Source of the DNA: Batillaria attramentaria
Taxonomy: Eukaryota; Mollusca; Gastropoda; Batillariidae
Direction: 5' to 3'
Assembly (NCBI GenBank): GCA_018292915.2
Contig: JACVVK020000342.1
Coordinates: 217,501-281,500 of the forward strand
Length of the DNA stretch: 64,000 nucleotides
Part shown: positions 43,393 through 54,907 of the stretch, piece after piece
How positions within the stretch are numbered: position 1 is the first letter of the stretch
How the letters are laid out: each line of letters begins with the position of its first letter
Made by a program: the position numbers and the translations under genes
The notes under the pieces: generated by a model
Told to the model about the DNA's origin: nothing
The model's database searches: none
Seen by the model: the letters and a program-made list of their open reading frames with translations, nothing else

Positions 43393-45061
43393 GTCAGTGG
43401 TTGGCCGCATCATAATTGAGATTTTTCATGGACGACTCACCAATTTGTTTGTTTTTGGTTTGGGTGACTCGTCCATGACAGTCAAGGAAAAATCAAATAC
43501 GGCCAACCTGTCAGTCTGTCTGGACTGATGGCTGCTCAGCTGGACTGTTCAGTTAGTGTAGCTGTCCCTCATCCCCCCCCCCCCCCTTTCAATCGGCCCA
43601 AAAATCCCAAACTGCCCGCTGTACGATCGTATTGATTTATTCCTCTGTCGCAGACGCCCCCCCCCCCCCTCCTCGCCCCGGGCCCCCACAAAAAAAAGAA
43701 GAAAAAAAGTTCCATCTCTCAACCCAGTCCCCAAGTTCCATCTCTCAACCCATTCCCCAGAAACTGTTTTGATGTCAAGGGCAGAGAGTACTCTCGCTCA
43801 GCCTCGCCCATCGTCAGTGCACTGGAAATAACCGGGGTTATCTGTCTATGTTCAGTAGGGGGTGGGCAGAGAGAGACTGAGAGAGTACCCTGTGCCTGTG
43901 GATGTTGTGTACCAGGGTCTGGGCCTCCTGCTGGCCCGCCTGCTGCAGACTTCTCTGGACGACGCTCTGGACAAAGACGACCCGACTGGTGACGGAGACG
44001 CTTACTGCTGCCGGGAGTGTCCGTGTGCCGTGCTGCCCAGCGGCGACCCCAGCAAGGCTCTCGTGAAGAAGGGGAAGAAGAAGAAGAAGAAAGGTAGATG
44101 TACAGTCCGATCTCCCTGAGATGGGAACCTAGCGAATGTACCGTATGAACTGAGTCAAGTTCATAGTGATCGGCACCTGTGACAGGTTGCCAGCCTACAC
44201 AAAGCCCTAAATCTGCTACGCTATAGCGGATCTGCTGTGCTTGATTGTAGTCAGGCTGGAACTGGTGGTTACCGGCTGTTGGGTAGTGTAGGAGATAATA
44301 TTATAGCACTACAGTGCTCAGTAGTCTGGCCAGCGACATGGTACAGTAGAGTATGCATGGTACAGTAGGCATGTAAACAAATATGTCTGTCGTATGAGCT
44401 GACGACTGACCACTGCATGGTTCGTTTCACACACACACACACACTCTGACGCTGGGGAAGTGGAGATAGCCAAGCTGGTACATGTAGAGTGTTCGACTTT
44501 CGTTAGTTCCAATGCTCGGGACGTGAGTTCCAATCCCCGCTGGAGCCAAATATTTTGTGCTGACTTTTTCCTCGTTGCCCCGTCTTTGATATAACCGAAA
44601 TGCGGCAAAAATAAATAAATAAATGAATAAATAAAAGGTTACAATGAGCAGTACCTCATAGTTGGTGGCCGCCTTTGCGCACGTGCTGACTATGACTGAC
44701 TGAATCATGGAATCGCGTCAGTGCCTTGTGACCTTTTTTTTTTTTTTTTTTTTTTCCAGACGAGGATTCCAGTGAGGATTCTGAAGCAGGCGACTCGACA
44801 CCTGATAGCGCGGAGGAGGCGGACACTGGCCAAGTGGCCGACCATGTACGTGACATGGGGGGAGGAGGAGGGGGCGGGGGTGGAGGCGGGGGTAAAGGCG
44901 ACAAAGACAAGAAAGGTAAAAAGGACAAGAAAGACAAGAAGGGCAAAAAGGACAAGAAAGGTAAAAAGGGCAAGAAAGATAAGAAGAAAAAGAAGGGGAA
45001 GAAGAAACCTAAAAAGAAGAAACCGAAATCGAAGAAGGGAAAGAAAGGGAAGAAAAAGTGA
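38217..45061 (+). CDS. Peripherin/ROM-type tetraspanin, 6 exons, 5' incomplete
   Basis: Exons about 38217-38424, 41195-41382, 42012-42152, 42864-43095, 43916-44093 and 44760-45061 join in phase and give about 415 codons plus TGA. It is a four-pass membrane protein. TM1 and TM2 are in the first exon, TM3 (LNLVLLLVAAIMCMV) in the second. The large loop is in exons 3-4 (FQCCGS, ADWFKISW, RYLVEG, APFSCCD, RPCVHH, IGCVVALE), and TM4 spans the exon 4/5 join (LFAVLVIMAMQGLGLLLARL). DWFxIxW, YLVxG, PFSCC and PRPC match vertebrate peripherin-2/ROM1, which shape photoreceptor disc rims; the mollusc role is unknown. An unpaired loop cysteine typical of peripherin-2 is missing. The tail is acidic, then polyglycine, then lysine-rich. 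The start codon and first ~15 residues are not located. Confidence 0.88.
38918..39050 (-). mobile_element. SINE-B copy, decayed
   Basis: tttcacgtccttttccaccc, ggccccagccgggattcgaa (B-box complement), aagtcaaacgctc. The A-box end is damaged. Confidence 0.7.
40062..40438 (+). mobile_element. SINE-A copy, full length
   Basis: tcggtggtctagtgtttaac (A box), caggttcgagtcccactcgg (perfect B box), the body, and caaggaattgggtaaagcgc to (ATT)n. Confidence 0.87.
40640..40845 (-). mobile_element. SINE-B copy
   Basis: tttgggagtttaacgtccgt, atatttggccccaggcggga, ctctaccattcggctatccc. Minus-strand head at 40845. Confidence 0.78.
41018..41160 (+). mobile_element. SINE-B copy, partial head
   Basis: ggtgttggacctgcaatact, gtcatgagttcgaattccgg (B box), ctttgacatcacccgtatgt, aaaaggacgttaagcctcca. 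It ends about 35 bp before the next tetraspanin exon. Confidence 0.78.
41195..41382 (+). CDS. Tetraspanin exon with TM3
   Basis: The acceptor tgctgtggcag ends at 41194. It encodes VTHDCGTVEGMIRRNSRLLV, TM3, then IMTAMRLY. The donor gtcagg begins at 41383. Phase 0 in, phase 2 out. Confidence 0.88.
41383..42011. other. Tetraspanin intron with CT and GT runs
   Basis: (CT)n at 41519-41547, a G-run at 41691-41709 and (GT)n at 41764-41830. No other feature. Confidence 0.8.
42012..42152 (+). CDS. Tetraspanin exon with CCG motif
   Basis: The acceptor cttgacgacag precedes 42012 and the donor gtgcgt begins at 42153. It encodes DDSKVKQEVDVIQMSFQCCG then SHTPADWFKISWIPLNVVNV. CCG is the tetraspanin hallmark; DWF-I-W is peripherin-like. 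Phase 2 in and 2 out. Confidence 0.88.
42153..42863. other. Tetraspanin intron with poly-G and SINE-D
   Basis: 54 consecutive Gs (42355-42408) abut a minus-strand SINE-D (42405-42695; gcgcgtcgccgcggtgcagc; B-box complement caggcctcgaaccctagcgg). The remainder is unrecognised. Confidence 0.85.
42864..43095 (+). CDS. Tetraspanin exon with PFSCC motif
   Basis: Acceptor ctgtcag, donor gtatgg. RYLVEGEIIKDDAPFSCCD, then PRPCVHHDVQNVSAH, and YPIGCVVALERYWKESVLDP then the first half of TM4. Phase 2 in, phase 0 out. Confidence 0.9.
43096..43915. other. Tetraspanin intron with long (GT)n
   Basis: (GT)n of about 69 bp at 43318-43386 and two C-runs (43573-43587, 43655-43668). No other feature. Confidence 0.8.
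43916..44093 (+). CDS. Tetraspanin exon: TM4 end and cytoplasmic tail
   Basis: Acceptor ttgtgtaccag, donor gtagat. GLGLLLARLLQTSLDDALDK, then a Cys cluster CCRECPC, ending in a lysine stretch KKGKKKKKK. Phase 0 in, phase 1 out. CCRECPC just after a membrane segment is a plausible palmitoylation site. Confidence 0.85.
44455..44635 (+). mobile_element. SINE-B copy, (AAAT)n-tailed
   Basis: ctggtacatgtagagtgttc, gacgtgagttccaatccccg (degenerate B box), gttgccccgtctttgatata. The usual CACCC tail is replaced by (AAAT)n. Confidence 0.72.
44760..45061 (+). CDS. Tetraspanin last exon: acidic, polyglycine and lysine-rich tail
   Basis: A long T-run and the acceptor ttccag end at 44759. It encodes an acidic stretch (DEDSSEDSEAGDSTPDSAEE), twelve consecutive glycines, and then about 55 residues that are mostly Lys with regular Gly and Asp (KGDKDKKGKKDKKDKKGK...). 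Stop TGA 45059-45061. Unspaced AAG/AAA codons suggest repeat-slippage growth. Confidence 0.85.
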
Positions 45062-45501
45062 AGCGGGTTCAGGATCGCAGTGTCTGGAACTTTAAACAGG
45101 AACTCCATACGTGTTCATGTTTCTTACTTAATTGCCCACGTTAATTGCATCATTTGAAATAAGTCTGCAGTTTTCTCTGTAAAAAGTAGTGACGGGCTAT
45201 ATTAGACTTTCATATCGTCTATATCAGACTTTTCAATGGTTACAGCACATCTAATGATTCTACAGTATCAAATCAGTATGAATGTATCATTTTATTTTTA
45301 GATATTAATTTCTATGGTCTGAGAGGAATACTGCACGTTGCAAGTTTTAGAGTGTCATCTTTCTCTTTTAGGAAATATGTTGTAGAAAACCTGTACAATA
45401 ATGTTGTAGATAAAATATTACAGTATTTTTTCAGGTGTATTATGAATGAAAATATCTATGTAAATAGGTAGCACCTTAGTGTACTATTCTATTTTCTTTG
45501 T

Positions 45502-45507
45502 AATAAA
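45502..45507 (+). terminator. Poly(A) signal AATAAA of the tetraspanin gene
   Basis: AATAAA lies 440 bp after the stop codon in AT-rich 3' UTR-like sequence, with GT/T-rich text downstream. It is the best candidate cleavage signal. Confidence 0.6.
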
Positions 45508-45667
45508 AGTATTCATACTGTTTTTGTTAAGGCTGATTTTTGTGTCGTTTGATAATTATAGTGTGTTCATTGCAGTATGGTATGTCTGCATTTGTTCCAG
45601 CAGTAAATTCAGTTTGCTGTTGTGTCCATGCATTTTTCTCAACATTGTTTTCTCTCTCTCCTTCATC

Positions 45668-45701
<34 letters not shown>

Positions 45702-47250
45702 GCTGTGCATAAAGGAACTCATGACTGGGCTGCAAGTTTCAACCATGCCACATTCTGTTGTTTTTCTGCTGAACAAAAACCAAAATACACGCAATCATTT
45801 TCTGACGAGGGCTTACCAGTGAAAACAGTATGGCAAACTCCGAGTGGAGGGTATTGAACATTTCTTTCACCTAGGACCAAAAATCTACCGACCAGATTTC
45901 AATCACAAAAAAAAAGTTTTGGCTCATTTTGAGCAGAAAAGCAGCAAGATATAGCAAACTTGACACTGACAAATTCTTATCATTTTTTTTTCTCTCAGGC
46001 TCTAGCAACCAACCATTCACAATGAGTCCTGGGTGGGGTGGATTCAACTGAAACAGTTGCCTACATGGGTTACTTTCACTACATTCCCTTTGTTATTCTT
46101 TTCAAACTCTGGGCACTTGATAAAGTTCTCAGCAAAACCAGCAGGTTGTCAGGTCTCATCTAAAGGCTCAAATTTAAAGAACCAACTGGTAAGACAAAAA
46201 TAATTTATGGCAAAACAATCAAGACAAAATAAAAACCATCCTGCATTTACTAAGGTTACAAACATTTTATCACAGTCCAAGCAAAATGAAATCAGCAGAA
46301 CCTCATGTTTATTAACTAGCATGTGACGGTGTGTAGGCAGTGTCATTACTGTCAACATGTTCAAATCTAGACGTAGAAGTGTCAATTTCTGAATTCGATA
46401 CAACTATTACCGGGTACAAGCTGTCAAACTGCAATAACAATTCTTCTCGCACACTTGAAAAGGCCAATGCTGCGACCGACAAAACAGAAGAAACTTTATG
46501 CCTTGCAGAAATGGGTTCAGGAAAAACTTCTGGTTGCTATGCAGAATACATCACCTGAACTCTGGCTGCAAAATAACATGATCCTCAAGAAGCAGAGCTC
46601 ACTTTTTTTTTTTCTTATTTCTTTTGCTAACCCAAGTCAGTATTTTCCAAAGTCTGATCACGTATTAGTATTACAAGTACAGTATTACAGTTCACTGAAA
46701 GGCTGATCAGCTTTGCAATGGCATACTCATAACAAGGGGCTCTGAAGTGTACCACATCACAGGTAAATTAGAAACTTAGGCAAGTCCTAATACAGGACTG
46801 ATCCAAACAGGGCACACAAAAGAGGGTAACCCTAACATGACCCAGTATGCAGAAAAATGGATCACTGCTGACCTCACACCACAATGCAATCATATTAAAT
46901 ACAACTGCAGGTGACAACAGACACTAACAGTAACACAGACTGGGTGTAGGTAAAACAAGTGACAGTGCGTAAGGAAGTGTTGGCTTCTGTCCAGAACCTT
47001 ATATTGTGATCTGAATTGCTTTCCATAATTGTCTGCCACAATAACTGTACAGTACTCTGGCACACTGTCCCTGATCCCTAAAATATTCTCTGTTCTAAAG
47101 AAAAAAAACCATCTGAGCTGATACTCGACATACATACATTATATATATGCACTGACGCAGGCCAGAAGAAAATACACCTGCATTTGGTACAATATATAGT
47201 CTGAATGATACCAGCTAACACCAAACCCGACAGTCACAATGGTAATCAAC
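45508..47250. other. Intergenic gap between convergent genes, includes TBCC 3' UTR
   Basis: AT-rich, with (CA)n at 45669-45697. A minus-strand AATAAA (TTTATT on the plus strand) at 46308-46313 could end TBCC transcripts. No other gene seen. Confidence 0.5.
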
Positions 47251-48261
47251 CTAATCATTCCAGTTTAATGTCCTCCTGCTCTCATCAATCACAGACCAAT
47301 TTGGTGAGGCAGCATCGGCAGCAAGCCAGTTGAAATCATCCACATTTGCCCAGTTGTTGCGTTCCCTGTCCAGTCCTGACAGAGCGTAATGTTTATCAAG
47401 CCCATCATAGTTCCAGTTGTATGGGGCAAACCTGACAGCAGAACAATCTTCAATAATGGCTTTGCTGGTGACGTGGATGTAGAAGTCTGTCTGCACTGTG
47501 TTATGGATGCGCAGCTGCTGGCATGGCAGGACAAACGTACATCTGTCACATGAACGGATGAAAATAGATCCAGACACAGGTCCACTGAACACCCTGCAGT
47601 TCTTAAGGTTGAAGACATGGATGGCTGAAGGTGCACCAAACAATCTGACTGTGCAGTTGGTCAGGTCAACAAGGGCGACATCTTTCTGGTTGATCTGAGC
47701 GGCGTCCATGGTTAGTGTCTGCCCTGTTTGATTGACAAACTTGCAGGAAGCCAGCTCAACGATCGAATCGGTTTCATCTGCCACGACCGGTTTCGCTTTG
47801 GGGGTTATCTCTGCTTTCTTCTCTGCTTTCTTCGCTTTGCTGAAAGCGAATTTCTTCTTGGGGAGGATTTCATCACGCTTGTCTTGAATTTTCGACTGAA
47901 GATTAGCGATCGTTTCCTGGGCTTGGCGGACCTCATACGACGGCAAAAACGCGGTGCACTCAGCAACATACCGCTGCACCTTGTGTAGCGTGTCCGACAG
48001 AGAATCGAAGTGGTCGACAAGTTTACTTTTCTCGATGTTTGAGCTTTGAGCCACACCGTCTTCGATGAACTGACGTTTCTGAGCCAAGGTATCCAAGAAG
48101 GCTCCGACATTTTCCTGGCGACTGATACCATCTTCGGCTTCGTTTCGTTTCCTTTGTAGCTCCTCTTGTCGAGCTTCTTGGCGTTTTTGTAGTCTCTCGG
48201 TAACAGCGAGTTTCTTCTCCTCAAGGAGAAGTGATTCAGCGTGGTTACCGAGCGCCGCCAT
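47251..48261 (-). CDS. TBCC: Tubulin-folding cofactor C, single exon
   Basis: 336 codons, close to the roughly 346 of the human protein, and intronless like the vertebrate gene. Cofactor C joins the tubulin folding supercomplex in the cytoplasm and stimulates GTP hydrolysis by beta-tubulin, releasing native alpha/beta dimers. Residues about 1-135 are charged and helical (LLLEEKKLAVTERLQKRQEA), the spectrin-like N-domain. A Lys/Ala linker spans about 136-165. The C-CAP/TBCC beta-helix domain covers about 166-330, with CRVFSGPVSGSIFI, LPCQQLRIHN (Arg251 is the expected catalytic arginine finger), IIEDCSAVRFAPYNW, NNWANVDDFNWLA and SPNWS. The start at 48261 is in a strong context (ACCATGG). No defects seen. 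Confidence 0.97.
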   Translation of the reverse strand: MAALGNHAESLLLEEKKLAVTERLQKRQEARQEELQRKRNEAEDGISRQENVGAFLDTLAQKRQFIEDGVAQSSNIEKSKLVDHFDSLSDTLHKVQRYVAECTAFLPSYEVRQAQETIANLQSKIQDKRDEILPKKKFAFSKAKKAEKKAEITPKAKPVVADETDSIVELASCKFVNQTGQTLTMDAAQINQKDVALVDLTNCTVRLFGAPSAIHVFNLKNCRVFSGPVSGSIFIRSCDRCTFVLPCQQLRIHNTVQTDFYIHVTSKAIIEDCSAVRFAPYNWNYDGLDKHYALSGLDRERNNWANVDDFNWLAADAASPNWSVIDESRRTLNWND

Positions 48262-49468
48262 GGTGAATGAGTAATGTCGCTTACATCACCAAAACAATTT
48301 CAAAACGTAATTAGAGTAGCTGAGCACAGTTCTTTGAGAACCAACTAGCTGGAAAGCAGTAGAAATCAAAGACGATTATAAAACTATCGTTTCAGAGTAA
48401 TAATCTTTGCAAAACAAAATATTGTTAACGTTGTTGGGGGCAAAGCAATGATTAACTGGTTCAAGGGAAGCAACTGCTGTCAACGTATAATGATTAAGCT
48501 AATAAGAGTTGTGTCCCTTAATTGTCTCCCTCAGTGCCCCCGATTATCACAGCACGCTTTATTGTCTTTCGGAATAGTAGTCACCATACGCAGCAGATTG
48601 TGGTTATGAATGCATGTCGTCACTGAAGCCATAGAAAAGAAGTGCTGCCCGCTGTCATTTTCATCAATATTTTCGTCACATATGATGACCATGTTTTCTG
48701 GCGTCTACTGAACGTGACTGAACCGCACACTAAAACAGCAAAATTAAATTAATGACTTTACCTTTGTTATTGTTAACTACAGTATCAACCTCCGCCTTAA
48801 CCGATGGCAAACCGTTTCAGAATGAACACATGCAATTTGGTATATACATGTAGACTGTTGGACATAATTGTCTATTGCAATTACATCAATTTCTGTGCAG
48901 GGTAAAACTTTTCTTTCATTATTTCTTTTGGTCATCCGGAGCCAGTGATGCCATCCACATACTCAATAATTTCTGCAATGGTCTCTCTCATTCTTCAGCA
49001 CAATCAACAACTTCTCAAAACAGTTTTAATGCAATTTATTGGTCCATAACATCATGTCATACTAATTATACATGCACAAATGTACATAAACAGTACATCT
49101 GAAAGCTGTCAAGCAACGCAGGTGTGTTAAGCACAACAGGATTATGGTTACAGTTTGTGTGCTCGGCACCCTTTCTGTACACAGATTTCATGTTTAGTAA
49201 GTGTTGTATTTCATACAGACTAATGTAACTACTTTGCAACTACTCAGCAGGTACTGTACGAAAATATGTGATATACATGTCCATGTTACTACTGAATATA
49301 TCTATCCAAAATATATGAATTTCTACATTACATTCTCGTAGTATGTTAACTAATGCACACTGCATTATTCTGCTGTAGTGATCAGGCTGACAGTTAACGA
49401 GCAAATCAATTATGCAGCCAACGACAAGAGTTCAAAAATGAATTACAAAAACACACACAACAAATCTT
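48262..49468. other. Intergenic, upstream of TBCC
   Basis: The presumed TBCC promoter region and spacer. No TATA box was convincing and no exon is supported. Confidence 0.5.
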
Positions 49469-49825
49469 TTTATTTTACATAAACATATACACAGTGATTT
49501 TGACAGCAACAAAGTAAAAATAAGAAATCTGCAAAAAAAGGAATCAGTCAGGGAAATGGTCAGAAGTCGGGTATACATGCTGGGTAGAAGAATGGTTAAC
49601 AAGCATTTAATCTCCATGCAAATGAAAAAAAAAAGAAAGGGTTCTACAATAACAAAAGTAATAGTTCTATCACAGATGAGGAGAGTGAGTGACTGAACAG
49701 ACAGTTTAAGCAGTGAAAGTTGACAACATTTACATCGGTACACCATAGCTTGTCCAGCACACACGTACATCAGACATCAGCAGCAAATGTAAGCTGCATT
49801 TGTTTGTGTGTGTGTGTGTGTGTGT

Positions 49826-49861
<36 letters not shown>

Positions 49862-51761
49862 TGTGTATGATTGCCTGTTCCAGAAAAATCCAAATATCCA
49901 AATGAGACAGGATAACTAGTGTGTCCTCAATAAATTATGTCTCTCCGAATGACATGTGATCTGTCATGTATACGTATGTACAAAGGTACAAGACCAGATT
50001 TATTAAAAAGAACAATTTTACCCTTTGATATTCACTGGTTAACGACAATCATATCAGCATATTTTTATCATCAGTCATAAATTATTCCTGACCCTGCTGC
50101 CTGAAAATGCTTCAGTTTTGTTTTTATCACAGCATTTTTGAGGACCCAGGTCCAAATAAATACATGACAAAAGTCAGAAATGTAATATCGTCTCAAAACA
50201 ACATACGTAATCACACTCTTTCTGAGGTTAGTCCACCGGCTGGTACACACTATGTTTTTGCCCCTTTGAACAGCATTTTCTGTATTTGTGCACTGACACG
50301 GCATAGAGATGTACATACAAAACTGCTGCTGTCGTCTGCTGCTGGAACTGTATAGTGAACTGACCATGTACTGCCTAATCCATGGGGATCTCATGGTAAG
50401 CTATGGCGCCACTGACACATGTAAGATAGAAAGAAAAAGAGGTGCAAAATCTACTGTAATCAAGCATCTAATGTATGCATCTACACTCTGCAAGTATCGT
50501 AGAAAAATATTCAGCATCATGCATTAGCCTGTAACCATCAGCTGCACAGAAAGCTTTCAAAATTGAACAGAGTATGTAAAGATACACTTCTTTTTCCTGT
50601 AAGAATATACTTCAAATGGCACATCCCTGGAAATGTAAGAAATCAGCTGCCTCAACCTTGGCCCTCTCCGTCCGTGTTTGTTGTGCTCGCTTCCTTCCTC
50701 GTTTCCGTCCCCAAAACACATGACACTCCATCCTTAAACCAGTGAAGATGCTGTTTTATCTATCACACATGGCGTCAATCTGAGAAACAAAATGTTCAAC
50801 TGTCCACCATCGAAATTGTCTTCATGCACCACACAGAGTCCTGTGTCCATCGCACAAACTTTCTTGTCAACGTCCATGGCGTATGGTGTGCAGTTTGATG
50901 TCCATGACGCATCTCATCTGTCCTTTGAACTATGCATCTCCGTTCATCTCACAGTATACACCTATGCATGGACAGTTTTGGGGAAAGCCTTCAAAGAGGA
51001 AGATATCTGAAAGACCTTGGCCACCATAGCACCACACCTTGTACAAAGGAGGTAAATGTAAAAGAGAATATCATGGCGTACATCATTTTGTGATGTGATA
51101 AAAAAGTCCTGTTAAAAAAAGGTGAATGTGACAATAAAACTGAACAGAACACGCAGGGATGGAGTAAAAGCACAAAAAAAGGACATATAAGGGATTTCAG
51201 AGTGAAGCACCATGTTTGACGTCAATAAATATGTACAACGTAGCCTAGCAGTGCATACAAACATCAGCTCTATTGTAAAATCAGAATTTGTCCAGACCAA
51301 GCCACCAAACTTGACAATATCTGAGATTCTAATTCTACACTGATGACGTATGACATTTTTTAACTCTGCTATTTTTCCTGAAGACAATCAATCATGTTAT
51401 GCAGTTATGCACTTGATTCAAATTATTCAGCTTGCGTAATGTCACAGGAAAGTTAGTTTATGCACACTTATCAGATTTTATGCATGCCAAGCTTACAAAG
51501 GACAAAGTATTACTTGCAGATATGTTCAGAGAAATTGTACATAGTACATAAAGAAGTGAATACAAAACCATACTTGCTCTGCAAATTTCTTAGTGATTTT
51601 TCTTTTTTAATGGACATTCGACAAGCAAAATTTAATGTGCACAAAAAGATCACTTGAAACAGGTGCTCCCAAAATGAAAGTGATGAAACAACAGGTACAC
51701 ATACACTGACACTGAAATTAAATGGAGGACAAAATAGAGATGGGTCTAAGAAGGTGTGGTG
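49469..51761 (-). other. Probable 3' UTR of the nesprin gene
   Basis: AT-rich and mostly unique sequence after the KASH stop codon, with (GT)n at 49804-49868. Minus-strand AATAAA-type signals (TTTATT on the plus strand) occur near 49469 and 49997. The true end is not determined. Confidence 0.4.
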
Positions 51762-52005
51762 CTACGTGGGAGGAGCTCCATCAGTGTAACGCAGCATGGG
51801 CGAGAGAGAATGGCGAAGGTTGTTGGCTAGCAGACAGCTGTAGTCGTCTTCACACAGTGGCACCAGGCAGGCCAGTCCCAGCAGCAGTAAAAGAAACAGT
51901 TGCAGTGGCAGCGCTGCGCGCAGCACTCGGTACAGCAGGGGTCCTCGGGAACGACGTTGGGACAACACCGACGCTGACGGCCGACTCTCAAGATCGGTAG
52001 TTAAG
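51762..52005 (-). CDS. SYNE: KASH-domain terminal exon
   Basis: Minus-strand acceptor ctttcttcttgcag (complement of 52006-52019). One base completes a codon, then LTTDLESRPSASVLSQRRSR and the KASH domain. Stop TAG at 51762-51764. The basic QRRSRGPLLYR before the membrane segment matches nesprins. Confidence 0.93.
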
Positions 52006-54825
52006 CTGCAAGAAGAAAGGCAAATATCAGTACACAGCGAGTAACTGAATGTATACCCCCGTTTTCTTTTCTTTTCTCTCAAAATTTGAATCCTGCCAGA
52101 AATCCTGTCATTTCTAGCATCCCTTTCGTCATCCAACAACACTTTGAAAAAAATGAATATTATGTATCCAAGAAAATTTCTTTAATGCCCAGCTGCTGCT
52201 GTGCACTGATTATCAACTTATCTCCAGAACAATCCTTGAGAAAGCATTACATTTGTACATGTATAAATGTTACTTTCATAATCAACGACCATAAAGTACA
52301 CCATCAGCACAATTACATTTATACCCAACAGTTTACACTAACTCAAGGCAATTTCACAAACACAGGCTAACAACTTTAAGCAGGACTGTCTGAAAAATTC
52401 TTTAATCCTGTACAAATTTCTCATCTGTTTATCACACCACACCCAATGCATGCTGCCTCATGCAAAGCTTCCATGCTGTGCCTTGCTGGACAGAACTATT
52501 GCACACGTGGCAACTGCTGTTCATGTATTGTACATTGCACTGTCATCTATCACTGAACACATTTTTTAGCACCTTTACAAATACCGTACGTATTATTGTC
52601 CCCAAGGTGTTAGTTGGTTAATCCCAAGTAAGCAGCGATATTATGCACCATGAAGCACTAGTATGGCACCATATGGCCACATGACTGTAGCCTGTTACTT
52701 TGATTCCCTACGCATTTGTACAACTGTAAAAGCATGAAGCTGCTTACAATATGCCTAAAATACATTGAATTTGATATACACAACTGTGATGATCTAACAT
52801 GTTTTTGTACATATATTATCATCATACATATCCTCAGCAGAAAAAAGTGAGGTATGCAGCTGTGAAAGGGCAACAGCGTGCAATATGCTGATAATGAAGA
52901 TCAACAAATTTTGCCCCTCAAACTTTGGCACTTTATCAAACTGCGCAGTACATACTCCCTTCCGAAAAACAAGAACAGGCATGTACAGACCCTTCAAAGG
53001 AACAAATTCAATGTAATCTACAAGATTACACAAAATGGACCTCTCTATATCTGGCATATTTTTCTGTAAGAATTAACAATTTTTTTTTCATCCTATTTTA
53101 GTGCAAAAAGCAGTTTGAGGGATCGAGTGCAGTATGTGAACAATGACTGGTTTGAAAAAGAGTTGTGCGAAGGAAGTGTGTACATGAATGTGGTCCAAAT
53201 CCACCACATGCACACGTTCTGCGTGTGGTCAGTCGCTTCAAACAACCTCTCTGAATCAGCCGACAACAAAACCTTTCATGAGTACACAAACACCTGCCCG
53301 AAACAAGTATCCAAAACTTGATCTGAACTTTTTCAGCCAGAACGGGCCTCATAATTTGCTGGAAGGTGTTCATGCGTGAAAGATTAAGTGTATGCAATCT
53401 CAAGTCGTTGTAAGTATAATTATATGCAGGAACCAATCACCCGAAAACCAGCACCCAAATACACAGACAACCGGTATTAGTTGCTGATGATACCATGTCA
53501 GACATCACACGTAGCCAATGAAGATGAAAACCTTTATGAAGCTCACCTCCAGTGTTTTTAAAATGGAATATTTTTTTTCTCTGTGTGTACTGCACGTGTG
53601 AGGGATTGGACCTGTGTCATACGTACACATAATACCAGTACAAATAAGCAACAGCCCGCTTTCGTCATGCAAGCCTACTCACATAAGAGTACTGCCTGCC
53701 TGACACACACATGCAGATAAAACTGTGCAATGATGTATCGTTAGCCACAGCAAGTTCACGTTTGAGGATGAGGTACTGACAGCTCTACTACTACAACTAC
53801 AAATAGTTACAAACATATTCAGCAGCAGTTTAACATTCTAACGTACAGTATTACACAGCAAACGGCCATGCATTTGGTGCATACTTATGAAAAGAGTACA
53901 AGTGCTTAAGTGCATTTGTACCTATCTTGGTCTGGTTATTTCATGTTGTCATGCATTTAAAAAAAAAAATTCATGGCAAACAAGTTTGGGTTTGCATTAT
54001 TGTTGCTGATTTGTTTCTTTGGGGATGGGGGTGGGGGGTGGGGAAGACGGGGTTCACGGGGGGTGGGGGGGGGGGGGCTCTATATAGTTCATAGGGGGAA
54101 GGGGGGGGGGAGGGGGTTCACAGGGGGGAGGGGGGGACTCTAGTTAATGGGACAAACAGTATTGCACAGTCCCCCCCCCCCCCCCCCCTTTCATTTTGCA
54201 CAAACTATTTGCACTAGCATCAAACTTTCTGTGAGAAATCAGAAATGGGAATTACTTCACAAATGACAAGAATCACTGTAAGCACTCATCATCAGCTACT
54301 TGGAACCAAAACTTCATCATCCTTTGGGATTAACAAGCAAGCTTTGACTTCTAATTGTTAGTATGAAACAACTGCACACAGGGAACAAGCATGTCCTATC
54401 TAAGTGCTCTTTAAAAGACTTTTCTTTTTCGTTTCTTTTTTGTCCTCACAATTCAGTTTTCTTCGAGCCCACAGTAAGAACTTGCTCATTCCTAAGCCCA
54501 TTTTAAAAGCTGAAGTGCATTTCCGAGAAACGACATACATCTATTCTCAAAGAAGGGTCATAATCCCTTTCACAAGCACACAACACATATAAACACCAAT
54601 TACATATGCATACACTTATCTATCAACGTCGAAGCTGTGCACATGCTATTCAAATGCTTTTTTTTTTCAAAAGTCAACACGGGACAAGTGCATATTAATA
54701 TACAAACATGCAGAGAAAATAAATATTTTTTAGATTAAAACTGCCAGCACTTAAGACTCATTTTAGCTGAAGCTATAGGACTAGCAGATTTGACACTTTC
54801 TGGGTAAAGCATGTGTCATAATCAT

Positions 54826-54907
<82 letters not shown>

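Noticed and set aside
44721..45095. Arg-rich 124-residue frame overlapping the tetraspanin last exon.
   Set aside because: It is a shadow of lysine codons (AAG/AAA) in another frame. The Lys frame joins the upstream exon in phase and ends with a proper stop.
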